From: Hydromonas duriensis | GTDB lineage: Bacteria > Pseudomonadota > Gammaproteobacteria > Burkholderiales > Burkholderiaceae | Length of the DNA stretch: 45,247 nucleotides | NCBI RefSeq assembly: GCF_004363775.1 | Contig: NZ_SNZE01000017.1 | Span: 1-45,247, forward strand | Direction of reading: 5' to 3' | Part shown: one piece after another, positions 23,001 to 31,010 of the stretch | How the letters are laid out: each line of letters opens with the position of its first letter | How positions within the stretch are numbered: position 1 is the stretch's first letter | Notes under the pieces: generated by a model | What the model was told of the DNA's origin: nothing | Databases searched by the model: none | The model's input: the letters and a program-made list of their open reading frames with translations, nothing else | Made by a program: the position numbers and the translations under genes

Positions 23001-25352
23001 TTATTCTGCGGTCAACAGTTTTTGTTTAGCGACATACTTACCAACAAACGCCGCTAACACACAGGAAAAAGTCACGCCAAGCCCCAAGCTGAGACCTAAA
23101 ACATGCAGGGCTGGTGTTTGTGAAAAACCAAGCATACCCAAAGATAAAATAGTGCTGATGGTACTTAAGCAAGTTACCATCCACATTTTTTCCTGCTCCT
23201 TGACGTGTTCAACAAGAAAAATACCGTAGTCCACTCCCATACCCAAAACAAGCAGCAATGGTAAGACCGTAAATAATTGGACAGAAATGCCCAGCCAACT
23301 CAATACAACCAATGTCAAAAGACTAGACAGTGCTGGCGGCAAAAGAATTAACCAAGCGTGACGGTTATATCTTGCTCTGAGTAAAAACCACGTTGCCAAA
23401 TATGACAATATGAGCAAGGTGATGATTATATTTCGGTATTTTGCGAGTAACTGACTGTATTGAGCCACACTATCAACCCAAATGACACCATCCATTTTTT
23501 GAGTCGAATTCTCAATGGTCTTTAGTTGCGAGGCATTAATAGGGCCTAAAATATTCACCACCGAAGCCCAACGACCATCAGTCTGCTCGCCGAGCCACTG
23601 AGATTTTAGGATTGCTGCAAAAGGCTGACTCAACGCTTCTGTTGGTGTTATGTAAGTCGACTCTATGGGTTCTTTTGTTAACCCCAATCTATCTTTTATA
23701 CTTTTAAATTTTTGTATTGCTATGGTCTCATTATCCCGTTGCCTTTGAATGGAAGGAATCCACTCGGAAATTGCACGATAATGGATATTTGGAAATGAAC
23801 TTAAAGTAGGCTCCAGTACTGAACGCAGCTGCTCTTCTTTTTCTAACAACTGTTGCTCAGACGGTGCCGTAATGAGGAGAAATTGGCTATTTGATTCACG
23901 CAAAACTTGTCCAACAAGTCGTTGCTCCTCCAAAAGCCATTGAGGCGAATTCTGTAACTGGCGTAAGTCATCTTTAAAGGTTAAGCGAGACAAACTTATC
24001 ACAATCAACAAGACGAAACCAAGCCCTGCTAAAACTTTTGCTTTTGTAGAAAAGTGAAAAGCTAAGTGTATATAAACTCGCCATGAGCGGGCAAACAACT
24101 TATTTAATTGAGTTGGTTCGCCCATCTGCTTAAACAGCAATGGAAACAATACCCAGACGAATGCAGCGGCTCCAGTAATTCCTGTTGCAGAAAAAACGGC
24201 AATTTGTCTTAGCGCAGGAAAGGGGGGGAAACCTAAAAATAAGTACGACAAGATTGTTGTTGAAAACGCAAAAAACATACCTGGAGCAATGTGTTTTTTC
24301 ACCACCGCCATATGGCTTTGTCGCATGTTTTGACGGGCGGCTAAGAAGTGGAAACCAAAGTCTTCGGCCACCCCAATTAAGCTTGTACCAAACACCAAGG
24401 TCAAGATGTGAACTTCTCCAAATACAAATAACGTGACAAAAAAAGCCAGCAGCATTCCATAAGCCAAGCTCAAAGTAACCGCCAATGTCGCTCGTATGCT
24501 GCGATATGCCAGCCATAGCAAAATCAAGACCGCTACAGTAGAAATACTTCCGAATAGGCTCACTTCATAGTTTGCTTGTTTTGTGGCTGCAGCAACATGC
24601 AATGGAATACCTGCCATATGAACCAAAACATTTGAATTGTCTTGGGCTATTGAGTGTTTAATTTGCTCCAAAATATCCAACAACTGGCTATTGGCATCCA
24701 AGCTCAAGCCTTCATCTACAGATTGATAAAACAGTATTTGGTATTTTTTTCCATCAAATTCAGTTTCCCAGTGGCCTGTATCCCCTTGGTAAACCGCGGT
24801 TTTTTTTGATTGGTGTAACAGCCACGTTTGGAGATTAGCAAAAGGGTCATCGGCGGAGGACAGGCCAACCGAAAACGGCATCAATGAGTTGCGCTTGACT
24901 TCAGCAATCCACTCTTGGTCGCTCTGATTCTGAATTTTTTGTTTTTGCTCATCCGTCAACAATTGGTAAACATGGGGGGAGTAAAAATCAATGATCGATT
25001 GAATGACTTCTGGATTTTGAACTTTGCTGGGCTCAATGATATTTTGGTATTGCTCCAAAATTTGCGAAGCCTTATTCAAGGCATTCTCTGCCTGCTCTGG
25101 TTTATCTGCACAGAATAATAAAATAATTTGTTTTTCAGAAGTGCGTCTTTGTTGCTGTTGTGCTTTTTCTAATAAAACTTGATCTTGAGGCGATAAACCA
25201 CTGTAGCCATGAGGCAAAAGTGTCAAAGGATTCTTGCTAATCCAACTTGAAGAAGAGGGCCATTTGAAACCTAAAACCCCCAACATCAACACTGCAGAAA
25301 ATATTAAGACGATTACTTGCCAAGAATTGTTGTTGTTCGGCTTAATATTCAT
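23001..25352 (-). CDS. MMPL/RND-type lipid exporter of the polyene cluster
   Basis: This 783-residue inner-membrane transporter has two repeats, each an N-terminal helix, a large periplasmic loop and a five-to-six-helix bundle (about 12 helices in all). Typical pieces are TLVFGTSLIGVAEDFGFHFL in the first bundle and LLLVLGMGVDYGIFLVEHVK in the second, both with the acidic residues of the proton path. It belongs to the MMPL-type exporters of aryl-polyene clusters and probably passes the polyene lipid to the periplasmic LolA-like carrier. Its start follows the lolA-like stop by 47 bases. It is the last gene of the - strand operon. Confidence 0.9.
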   Translation of the reverse strand: MNIKPNNNNSWQVIVLIFSAVLMLGVLGFKWPSSSSWISKNPLTLLPHGYSGLSPQDQVLLEKAQQQQRRTSEKQIILLFCADKPEQAENALNKASQILEQYQNIIEPSKVQNPEVIQSIIDFYSPHVYQLLTDEQKQKIQNQSDQEWIAEVKRNSLMPFSVGLSSADDPFANLQTWLLHQSKKTAVYQGDTGHWETEFDGKKYQILFYQSVDEGLSLDANSQLLDILEQIKHSIAQDNSNVLVHMAGIPLHVAAATKQANYEVSLFGSISTVAVLILLWLAYRSIRATLAVTLSLAYGMLLAFFVTLFVFGEVHILTLVFGTSLIGVAEDFGFHFLAARQNMRQSHMAVVKKHIAPGMFFAFSTTILSYLFLGFPPFPALRQIAVFSATGITGAAAFVWVLFPLLFKQMGEPTQLNKLFARSWRVYIHLAFHFSTKAKVLAGLGFVLLIVISLSRLTFKDDLRQLQNSPQWLLEEQRLVGQVLRESNSQFLLITAPSEQQLLEKEEQLRSVLEPTLSSFPNIHYRAISEWIPSIQRQRDNETIAIQKFKSIKDRLGLTKEPIESTYITPTEALSQPFAAILKSQWLGEQTDGRWASVVNILGPINASQLKTIENSTQKMDGVIWVDSVAQYSQLLAKYRNIIITLLILSYLATWFLLRARYNRHAWLILLPPALSSLLTLVVLSWLGISVQLFTVLPLLLVLGMGVDYGIFLVEHVKEQEKMWMVTCLSTISTILSLGMLGFSQTPALHVLGLSLGLGVTFSCVLAAFVGKYVAKQKLLTAE

Positions 25353-25399
25353 AAATAATTACAAAAAATAAAACGTGTTAATTTTTAAAAATGATAACT

Positions 25400-25999
25400 T
25401 TAAAAAGTCAGACCATTGGCTGAAATTGCACGGGTGTTAGTAAAAACAATGGTGCTCACGTCTCCATTGGTTTCGTATATAACAGCGCGTTTGACAAATG
25501 AATCACCCGAAAGTTGGATATTAGATATTTTTCGAGACATTTGACTATCTTTAGGTGTCAAGTGAAGCACCCAAGACTTGGATTGAATAGAGCCCGTATA
25601 ACTGAAATACTGCTGCAAATCTGAAAAGTCACCTGACAACAGACTAGACATAACTTTTGTAACATTTTTTAGGCCTTGACCGCTGGCGATTTGATTAACT
25701 TGGTTGCCTTGCGTTTCAACGATTCCAGTCTCAGTTATTTTAAGAACCGATTGAAAAGGCGTTAGAGTCCGCCACAGCATTCCTTTTTGACGAGCCAAAA
25801 TAATATTTCCAGATGATACCGCTGGGGAGCGAAAACCTTTAATTTGTTTCGTCTGTGTAAAATTTGCACTCATGGCTTCTGGCTTGGCAGCAAGATTGGC
25901 AATTTTTGAGAGTAATTGGGCGTCTCCTGCAGCTTGAGCAATGGATGCATATCCCCACGCAGCCACCAAAATACTTAACCAGAAAAAAAGTTTTTTCAT
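25400..25999 (-). CDS. LolA-like outer-membrane lipid carrier of the polyene cluster
   Basis: A 199-residue periplasmic protein with a signal peptide ending near ASIAQA. The mature part has a LolA-type open barrel: SANFTQTKQIKGFRSPAVSSG, then KGMLWRTLTPFQSVLKIT and a later WVLHLTPKDSQ strand. LolA proteins carry lipids or lipoproteins to the outer membrane. This one, next to the MMPL exporter, should carry the aryl-polyene lipid rather than lipoproteins (inferred from genomic context). It starts 17 bases after the thioesterase stop, with GAATATCATT before ATG as a weak ribosome-binding site. Confidence 0.87.
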   Translation of the reverse strand: MKKLFFWLSILVAAWGYASIAQAAGDAQLLSKIANLAAKPEAMSANFTQTKQIKGFRSPAVSSGNIILARQKGMLWRTLTPFQSVLKITETGIVETQGNQVNQIASGQGLKNVTKVMSSLLSGDFSDLQQYFSYTGSIQSKSWVLHLTPKDSQMSRKISNIQLSGDSFVKRAVIYETNGDVSTIVFTNTRAISANGLTF

Positions 26000-26016
26000 A
26001 ATGATATTCTAAAATT

Positions 26017-26454
26017 TCAGACTCGAATCGTTTTAAGAGCACGCCCTAAGACTTCAGGCGACTGGTAACACATCTGATAAGACTCTAGATTGACCGCAAC
26101 TTGAATCGTGTAGGCACGGTGAATTAAAACCCCAGACGCACGTTCTCTAATTTCATAATTGATTTTCAAGCGATTTTCCCACTCGGTCACTGCACACGCG
26201 ATAATCAATTCAATACCGTATCTCGCTGGTCGAATATATTTTAATCTCATATCAACCACAGGCCACGCAAACCCTGATTCTTTCATTTCTGGATAATCGT
26301 AGCCAATGGACTTTAACAGTTCACATCGCGCTGTTTCTAAATACTTTACATAGTTCCCATGCCAAACAATATCGAGGGGGTCAAGATCGTGAAACTGTGG
26401 TTTCAGAGCCGTTTCGGTATATGCCAAATGCTGATTCAATTGTTTGATTTTCAT
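26017..26454 (-). CDS. hotdog acyl-CoA/ACP thioesterase (ApeK-like)
   Basis: A 145-residue thioesterase of the YbgC/4-hydroxybenzoyl-CoA type. The catalytic region FHDLDPLDIVWHGNYVKYLE has the family Asp and Tyr, and MKESGFAWPVVDMRLKYIRPARYG is the next conserved block. It may release the finished polyene from ACP or edit wrong chains. I begin it at ATG 26454 because that ATG overlaps the stop of the upstream acyltransferase (ATGA); the longer open frame to 26469 starts inside that gene. It is the second gene of the - strand operon. Confidence 0.87.
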   Translation of the reverse strand: MKIKQLNQHLAYTETALKPQFHDLDPLDIVWHGNYVKYLETARCELLKSIGYDYPEMKESGFAWPVVDMRLKYIRPARYGIELIIACAVTEWENRLKINYEIRERASGVLIHRAYTIQVAVNLESYQMCYQSPEVLGRALKTIRV

Positions 26455-27398
26455 AGGTCTGCATGCCAAAAAGGGTAGAAATTATACCACTGTAAAGGCG
26501 TTTGTTTACAGCGTACCGCAAGCAAATGTGCAAATTTTTGTGCATAAATCCGTAAGGACTCTTCCCGCGAACTTCTAGAGATGCTTATACAAGTTTCAAA
26601 TAACTCATACTGTATGTGATAACTTTTTTGCTTACGAACACAAGTTACAAAAAAAACTGGAACTTGAAGTAGATGTGACAGAACATACGGGCCAATAGGA
26701 AAATAAGCTGTGCGTCCTAAAAAATCTGCGGGCACCATGTGATTCATGTTGCCGCTAGCTGGAATGCGGTCTGCAGCAATAACGACGCCCTCACCTGCTT
26801 GAACTTTTTGAGACAAACTGATAGCAAGCGATGTATTTAACTCCGTTACTTGTATTAAGTTAACTTGACATTGTGGGTCTAAACGCCGCAATACCCGATT
26901 AAATTTTTCAGCATGTCGAGTGTGAACGAGAATATTCAATGGAATTTTTCGGTACTTCGCCAAAATGCGAGATACCTCCATATTACCTAGATGCGCAGTC
27001 AATAATACAAAACCTTGACCCTTGTCGATGCATGCTTGCACAGGTTCTCGCCCTTCAACCTCAATGTTATTGAGTGTAAGGTGCCCTGATGCCGCCAACA
27101 CTTTATCCAAAAGTGCATCTCCAAATGTCAGAAAATGTTTAAATGACGTCAAAAAATTTGCTTTCAGCGTCGGTACAAAAAGGCTCATTTGATATAAATA
27201 TTCCATCGAGGCTTGCCGAGCAGACCGTCTCACTAAAAAGAAATAAAGGATAACTGGAAATAACACCAGTCTAAATGGTAGCCTGCCTAACCACCGGTGT
27301 GTTTGATACAAGAACCAAATACCAAGATAAGAACCCGACTCTCCAATATGAGCCCAGTTTCGCTTAGAGGTGGTTTCGCTTGGTGTGTATGTCTTCAT
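26451..27398 (-). CDS. LpxL/HtrB-like acyltransferase of the polyene cluster
   Basis: A 315-residue membrane-bound acyltransferase of the lipid A late-acyltransferase superfamily. It has an N-terminal hydrophobic anchor (residues 30-57), then H136-L-G-N-M-E141 (H(X4)E) in LLTAHLGNMEVS, and ADRIPASGN further on. It probably acylates the lipid carrier of the polyene. In some related clusters, as I recall, a protein like this is fused to or follows the GT2 enzyme. Here it is separated from it by the inversion of the whole export block. It is the first gene of the - strand operon; the bidirectional hairpin at 27456-27493 lies upstream. Confidence 0.85.
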   Translation of the reverse strand: MKTYTPSETTSKRNWAHIGESGSYLGIWFLYQTHRWLGRLPFRLVLFPVILYFFLVRRSARQASMEYLYQMSLFVPTLKANFLTSFKHFLTFGDALLDKVLAASGHLTLNNIEVEGREPVQACIDKGQGFVLLTAHLGNMEVSRILAKYRKIPLNILVHTRHAEKFNRVLRRLDPQCQVNLIQVTELNTSLAISLSQKVQAGEGVVIAADRIPASGNMNHMVPADFLGRTAYFPIGPYVLSHLLQVPVFFVTCVRKQKSYHIQYELFETCISISRSSREESLRIYAQKFAHLLAVRCKQTPLQWYNFYPFWHADL

Positions 27399-27455
27399 TT
27401 ATTGAATCACGATGCTATAGAAAATCCCCGTCATTAACGAGGATTGTTATCTTTC

Positions 27456-27493
27456 AATATTAAAAAGCCGTTATAACACGGCTTTTTAATATT
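27456..27493 (-). terminator. rho-independent terminator after grpE
   Basis: A perfect 15-bp stem AATATTAAAAAGCCG/CGGCTTTTTAATATT with an 8-base loop touches the grpE stop codon. Read on the - strand, the stem's right arm gives the T-run. Because it is symmetrical it could also block transcripts from the + side. A second imperfect hairpin (27423-27445) lies next to it, in the gap before the polyene operon. Confidence 0.88.
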
Positions 27494-28065
27494 TAATTTG
27501 ATGACGCGGCCACAATGACTAAGGCAGGTCGCAAGACACGATCTGCAATTTTGTACCCTTTTTGCAGTACCTCAATGACGGTATTGGCGGGCAACTCCGA
27601 TGGCGTGGCAGAAATGGCTTGATGCAAATGCGGGTCAAATAACTCACCTTTAGGATCGACGACGACAACTCCGCCTTTTTCTAGAGCGGATGAGAGTTGT
27701 TTGAAGGTCAGTTCAACGCCTTCACGTAAGGTGTTTAAATCCCCTGAATTATCGGCCAGTGCTTTTTCAAGGCTCTCTTGTACGGGCAATAAACTGTCCG
27801 CAAACTTTTCAATAGCAAATTTGTGCGCCTTACTGACATCATCGCTGGCGCGGCGACGCACATTTTCCATTTCTGCGTGAGTGCGAAGCAATTGGTCTTT
27901 TAATTGAGCAACTTGCTCTTCTAATAGGATTAATGGACTTGGTGCGTCTTCTAACGGCTCGTGTTCAGAAGCGTTTAAAGGTTCTGAATCGCTCAAACGT
28001 TCGTTATTTTGAGCTTCTGGGTTGTCTTGTTGAGTTGGGTGTTGTTCTGTATCGTACTCAGACAT
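27493..28065 (-). CDS. grpE: nucleotide exchange factor GrpE
   Basis: GrpE releases ADP from DnaK. The 190-residue protein has the long acidic, low-complexity N terminus (residues 1-45, rich in E, D and Q), then the dimer coiled coil ([20 protein letters not shown]) with NVRRRA. The C-terminal beta domain ends in [17 protein letters not shown]. All parts are present and of normal length. AAAGG precedes ATG 28065. I looked for a heat-shock (sigma-32) promoter upstream: CCTCCATGT resembles its -10, but no matching -35 box is clear. dnaK and dnaJ are not in the window. Confidence 0.96.
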   Translation of the reverse strand: MSEYDTEQHPTQQDNPEAQNNERLSDSEPLNASEHEPLEDAPSPLILLEEQVAQLKDQLLRTHAEMENVRRRASDDVSKAHKFAIEKFADSLLPVQESLEKALADNSGDLNTLREGVELTFKQLSSALEKGGVVVVDPKGELFDPHLHQAISATPSELPANTVIEVLQKGYKIADRVLRPALVIVAASSN

Positions 28066-28190
28066 TTTGTACCTTTGATTTTGACAGTGTTAAAGACAAT
28101 ATTAAACATGGAGGCAATAAGAGCCTCTTAAAAAATATATGATTTAAATGGTGATAGAGCCATCTTTTTCAAGATGGCATTTCGAAATTA

Positions 28191-29384
28191 TTACAAGCCC
28201 ATGACCTCTCGGACATCGCGCATTGTCTCTTGCGCCATTTTGCGCGCATCTTCAGAGCCGTCAGCGATAATGTTGCGCACTAAAGTTGGGTCATCAAGAT
28301 ATTGTTGTGCGCGCTCCAAAATAGGTTGCTGCTCTTTGAGCATGGCATCTATGACGGGCTGTTTGCATTCTAAACAGCCAATTTTTGCATTGCGGCATGA
28401 ATCTTGTACCCATGAGCAGGTCTCAACGCTACTGTAAATTTGGTGCAAAGACCACACTGGGCATTTCTCTGGGTCACCTGCATCAGTTTTGCGCACTCGA
28501 GCTGGGTCTGTGGGCATGGTCCGTACTTTTTTAGTCAAAGACTCAGGATCTTCACGCATGGCGATGGTGTTGCCATAGCTCTTTGACATTTTTTGCCCAT
28601 CTAAGCCAGGCATGCGCGATTCTTTGGTTAAAAGCGCTTGTGGTTCAACCAAAATAATTTTTCGACTGCCTTCTAAGTAACCGAATAGACGCTCTCTGTC
28701 GGCTTGAGCAATATTTTTTGATTCGTCCAATAAGGCATGCGCACGTTCTAACGCTTCGTCTTCACCCTGCTCTTGGTATCGCGTGCGCAACTCGTTGTAT
28801 TGACGAGCCATTTTACTACCCAGTTTTTTCACGGCCTCTTGAGCCTTGGCTTCAAAATTGGGTTCACGCCCATACAAGTGATTAAAGCGGCGCGCAACTT
28901 CACGCGTCATTTCTAAGTGAGGCACTTGGTCTTCACCAACGGGCACATGTTGAGCGCGGTAGATTAAAATGTCTGCGGCTTGGAGCAAGGGGTAGCCTAA
29001 AAAACCATAAGTGGATAAGTCTTTTTCTTTCAGCTTTTCAATTTGCTCTTTGTAGGTGGGCACTCGTTCAAGCCAACCCAGCGGCGTAGACATGGCGAGT
29101 AAAAGGAACAGCTCAGAATGCTCGGGCACTTGCGATTGAACGAATAACGTGGCTTGAGATGGGTCTACCCCTGCCGCTAACCAGTCAATGACCATTTCGT
29201 GCGTACTGGTTTGGATGATGCTTGGATCATCGTAATGTGTGGTCAGTGCGTGTAAATCAGCGACAAAAAACAAACATGGATATTCGCTTTGCAACTGAAC
29301 CCAGTTTTTCAACACGCCATGATAATGGCCTAAGTGCAAAGCCCCTGTTGGGCGCATGCCAGATAAAACACGTTCTTGAAACAT
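28191..29384 (-). CDS. trpS: tryptophanyl-tRNA synthetase
   Basis: This class I aminoacyl-tRNA synthetase charges tRNA-Trp. The HIGH-type motif is H17-L-G-H20 in TGALHLGHYHG, and KMSKS is found in GLDGQKMSKSYGN. At 397 residues it is the longer betaproteobacterial form, with an insertion around residues 180-220 compared with the E. coli enzyme (about 330 residues). I use ATG 29384 because AGGTG on the coding strand is well spaced; a GTG at 29393 overlaps that site. It is preceded by the M50 protease gene, 24 bases away, in the same direction, an arrangement common in the group. Confidence 0.96.
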   Translation of the reverse strand: MFQERVLSGMRPTGALHLGHYHGVLKNWVQLQSEYPCLFFVADLHALTTHYDDPSIIQTSTHEMVIDWLAAGVDPSQATLFVQSQVPEHSELFLLLAMSTPLGWLERVPTYKEQIEKLKEKDLSTYGFLGYPLLQAADILIYRAQHVPVGEDQVPHLEMTREVARRFNHLYGREPNFEAKAQEAVKKLGSKMARQYNELRTRYQEQGEDEALERAHALLDESKNIAQADRERLFGYLEGSRKIILVEPQALLTKESRMPGLDGQKMSKSYGNTIAMREDPESLTKKVRTMPTDPARVRKTDAGDPEKCPVWSLHQIYSSVETCSWVQDSCRNAKIGCLECKQPVIDAMLKEQQPILERAQQYLDDPTLVRNIIADGSEDARKMAQETMRDVREVMGL

Positions 29385-29408
29385 TGTAAACACCTATAAA
29401 AAACGACA

Positions 29409-30089
29409 TTAAGCAAGGATGCGAGCCAGCGGAAACACCAATGCACTGATGATTTTAGCCATGATGTTCATAATCGGTGAAATCCAATATTGCCCAATCA
29501 AACCGCTACCTGAAATAACTAAAAATAAAATAATAAATGTGCCGTATTGTTCAATCGCAGAGAAAGGGCGTGCCAATGAGTCTGGCAATATTCCTGCCAA
29601 TATTCGACCACCGTCCAGCGGCAATAATGGAAATAAATTGAACGCGAACATCAACAAATTACTTAAAACACCAGCCCTAGCCACTAAACTAAAAAATTCT
29701 TGCGTCGGTAAAAAGGTAGCCGCTAAAAGCGCAAAAACAGCCCAGCCTAAAGCCATGACCGCATTGGCCATTGGTCCCGCCAAGGCAACCATTGCCATGT
29801 CTGCTTTGGGGTTACGTAACCGTGATGTAATGACGGGTACAGGTTTAGCGTAGCCGAAAAAGAAATTGCCGTTGGTGAAAATAAACATCGCTAAAGGCAT
29901 CACGACTGTTCCGATGGGGTCAATGTGAACCATCGGATTAAGAGAGGTTCGCCCCATGCTGTGCGCCGTGTTGTCGCCAAAATAACGAGCAGCGTAAGCG
30001 TGAGCGGCCTCATGCAATGTCACTGCAAAGATAATTGGAATAATATAGATGGTTAAATCGCGGATTAATTCCGCCATATCAATATTCAT
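29409..30089 (-). CDS. site-2 protease family (M50) membrane metalloprotease
   Basis: A 226-residue polytopic protease of the M50B/YwhC type. The zinc motif H26-E-A-A-H30 lies in the first membrane helix, and the third ligand is in LLPLDGGRILAG near residue 155. There are about five membrane segments and no PDZ domain, unlike RseP. The substrate is unknown; family members cut membrane-bound regulators. It lies between a PHP phosphoesterase gene and trpS, as in many Burkholderiales. In some relatives a Sua5/YrdC gene also sits here; the 73-base gap to the PHP gene holds none. Confidence 0.9.
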   Translation of the reverse strand: MNIDMAELIRDLTIYIIPIIFAVTLHEAAHAYAARYFGDNTAHSMGRTSLNPMVHIDPIGTVVMPLAMFIFTNGNFFFGYAKPVPVITSRLRNPKADMAMVALAGPMANAVMALGWAVFALLAATFLPTQEFFSLVARAGVLSNLLMFAFNLFPLLPLDGGRILAGILPDSLARPFSAIEQYGTFIILFLVISGSGLIGQYWISPIMNIMAKIISALVFPLARILA

Positions 30090-30162
30090 AACAGAGCTTT
30101 CAAAAGCTTATAAAGGCTGCATTTTACCGAATTTAGCAACTGAGCGTATGCCAAAAAAGCAT

Positions 30163-30999
30163 TCATGACCACAACGACCAAACAGGCGTCAGTCCAGCGG
30201 GCAACGGCGGAACTTTTCCAATATCCATTTTACTTTCATCTTTTGCATGAAAGTCTGAACCCGCCGATGCCAGCAAGCCGTACTGTTGTGCTTTTTCAGC
30301 GTAAAAACGATATTGTTTTTTACTGTGGCTGCCCGTCACGACTTCCACCGCCTGACCGCCCGCTTGAATAAATTGTTCAAACAAATCACTCTCGCCGCCC
30401 TCTTCCGTATGCGTGTAACGGCCAGGATGCGCTAAAACGGGTATACCACCTGCCCCACGAATCCAAGTCACCGCATCGTCTAAACAGCTCCAACGGTGTT
30501 CAACAAAACCAGGCTTACCTGCAACAAGATAATCCATAAAGACGGCGCGGACGTTGAAAGCTTTCTTTTTTTGTACCAAAAAACGGGCGAAATGCGTGCG
30601 GCTGAGCAAGTCTAAACGTCCATTCGCATGGGCTAAAGCACCTTCAAAAGCCCCTTGGATACCTACGGCTTCTAATTGCGCACTCATTTCTAAAGCTCGG
30701 GCATGACGACTATTCGCCATTTTTTGTAAGCCATTGACCAGCGGTGCGTGGTGTATATCAATGTTTAAACCGACAATGTGTACCGTTAAATCGCGCCATG
30801 ACACTGAAATTTCAACCCCATTGATGAACTTGATGCCCAATTCATCCGCCCTGCTTCGAGCCTCGGCCAAACCCGCCAACTGGTCGTGGTCGGTGAGAGC
30901 AAGCTGCGTCACACCGTTTGAAAAGGCACGAGTCACCAAGGCAGCGGGAGCAAGCCCGCCATCAGACGCGGTTGAGTGACAATGAAAATCAACAGTCAA
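30163..30999 (-). CDS. PHP-domain phosphoesterase (Rnm/TrpH-like)
   Basis: A 278-residue metal-dependent phosphoesterase of the PHP family, related to YciV/Rnm. It starts directly with the metal-binding motif DFHCHSTASDGG, continues with LALTDHDQLAGL, GVEISVSW and VLAHPGRY, and ends with a DFH motif (AGSDFHAKDES). All PHP metal ligands appear present. The likely start is TTG at 30999: in-frame stops lie upstream and no ATG or GTG exists between them and the first motif. Enzymes of this type act on short RNA or 3',5'-bisphosphonucleotides. It follows zapE by 11 bases. Confidence 0.9.
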   Translation of the reverse strand: MTVDFHCHSTASDGGLAPAALVTRAFSNGVTQLALTDHDQLAGLAEARSRADELGIKFINGVEISVSWRDLTVHIVGLNIDIHHAPLVNGLQKMANSRHARALEMSAQLEAVGIQGAFEGALAHANGRLDLLSRTHFARFLVQKKKAFNVRAVFMDYLVAGKPGFVEHRWSCLDDAVTWIRGAGGIPVLAHPGRYTHTEEGGESDLFEQFIQAGGQAVEVVTGSHSKKQYRFYAEKAQQYGLLASAGSDFHAKDESKMDIGKVPPLPAGLTPVWSLWS

Positions 31000-31010
31000 A
31001 ATGCGAGTCT

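Noticed and set aside
11190-27398. Dialkylresorcinol or flexirubin cluster instead of aryl polyene
   Set aside because: No DarA/DarB-like cyclising enzymes or ammonia-lyase are present, while the KS-DH-KR-KS, CLF, two-ACP, ligase and LolA/MMPL set fits the aryl-polyene type.
28066-28140. Sigma-32 promoter for grpE
   Set aside because: CCTCCATGT resembles the -10 consensus, but no CTTGAA-like -35 element stands at the right distance.
28157-28180. Hairpin GCCATCTT/AAGATGGC downstream of trpS as terminator
   Set aside because: The 8-bp stem (28159-28178) is perfect, but no T-run follows on the - strand, so I did not list it as a terminator.
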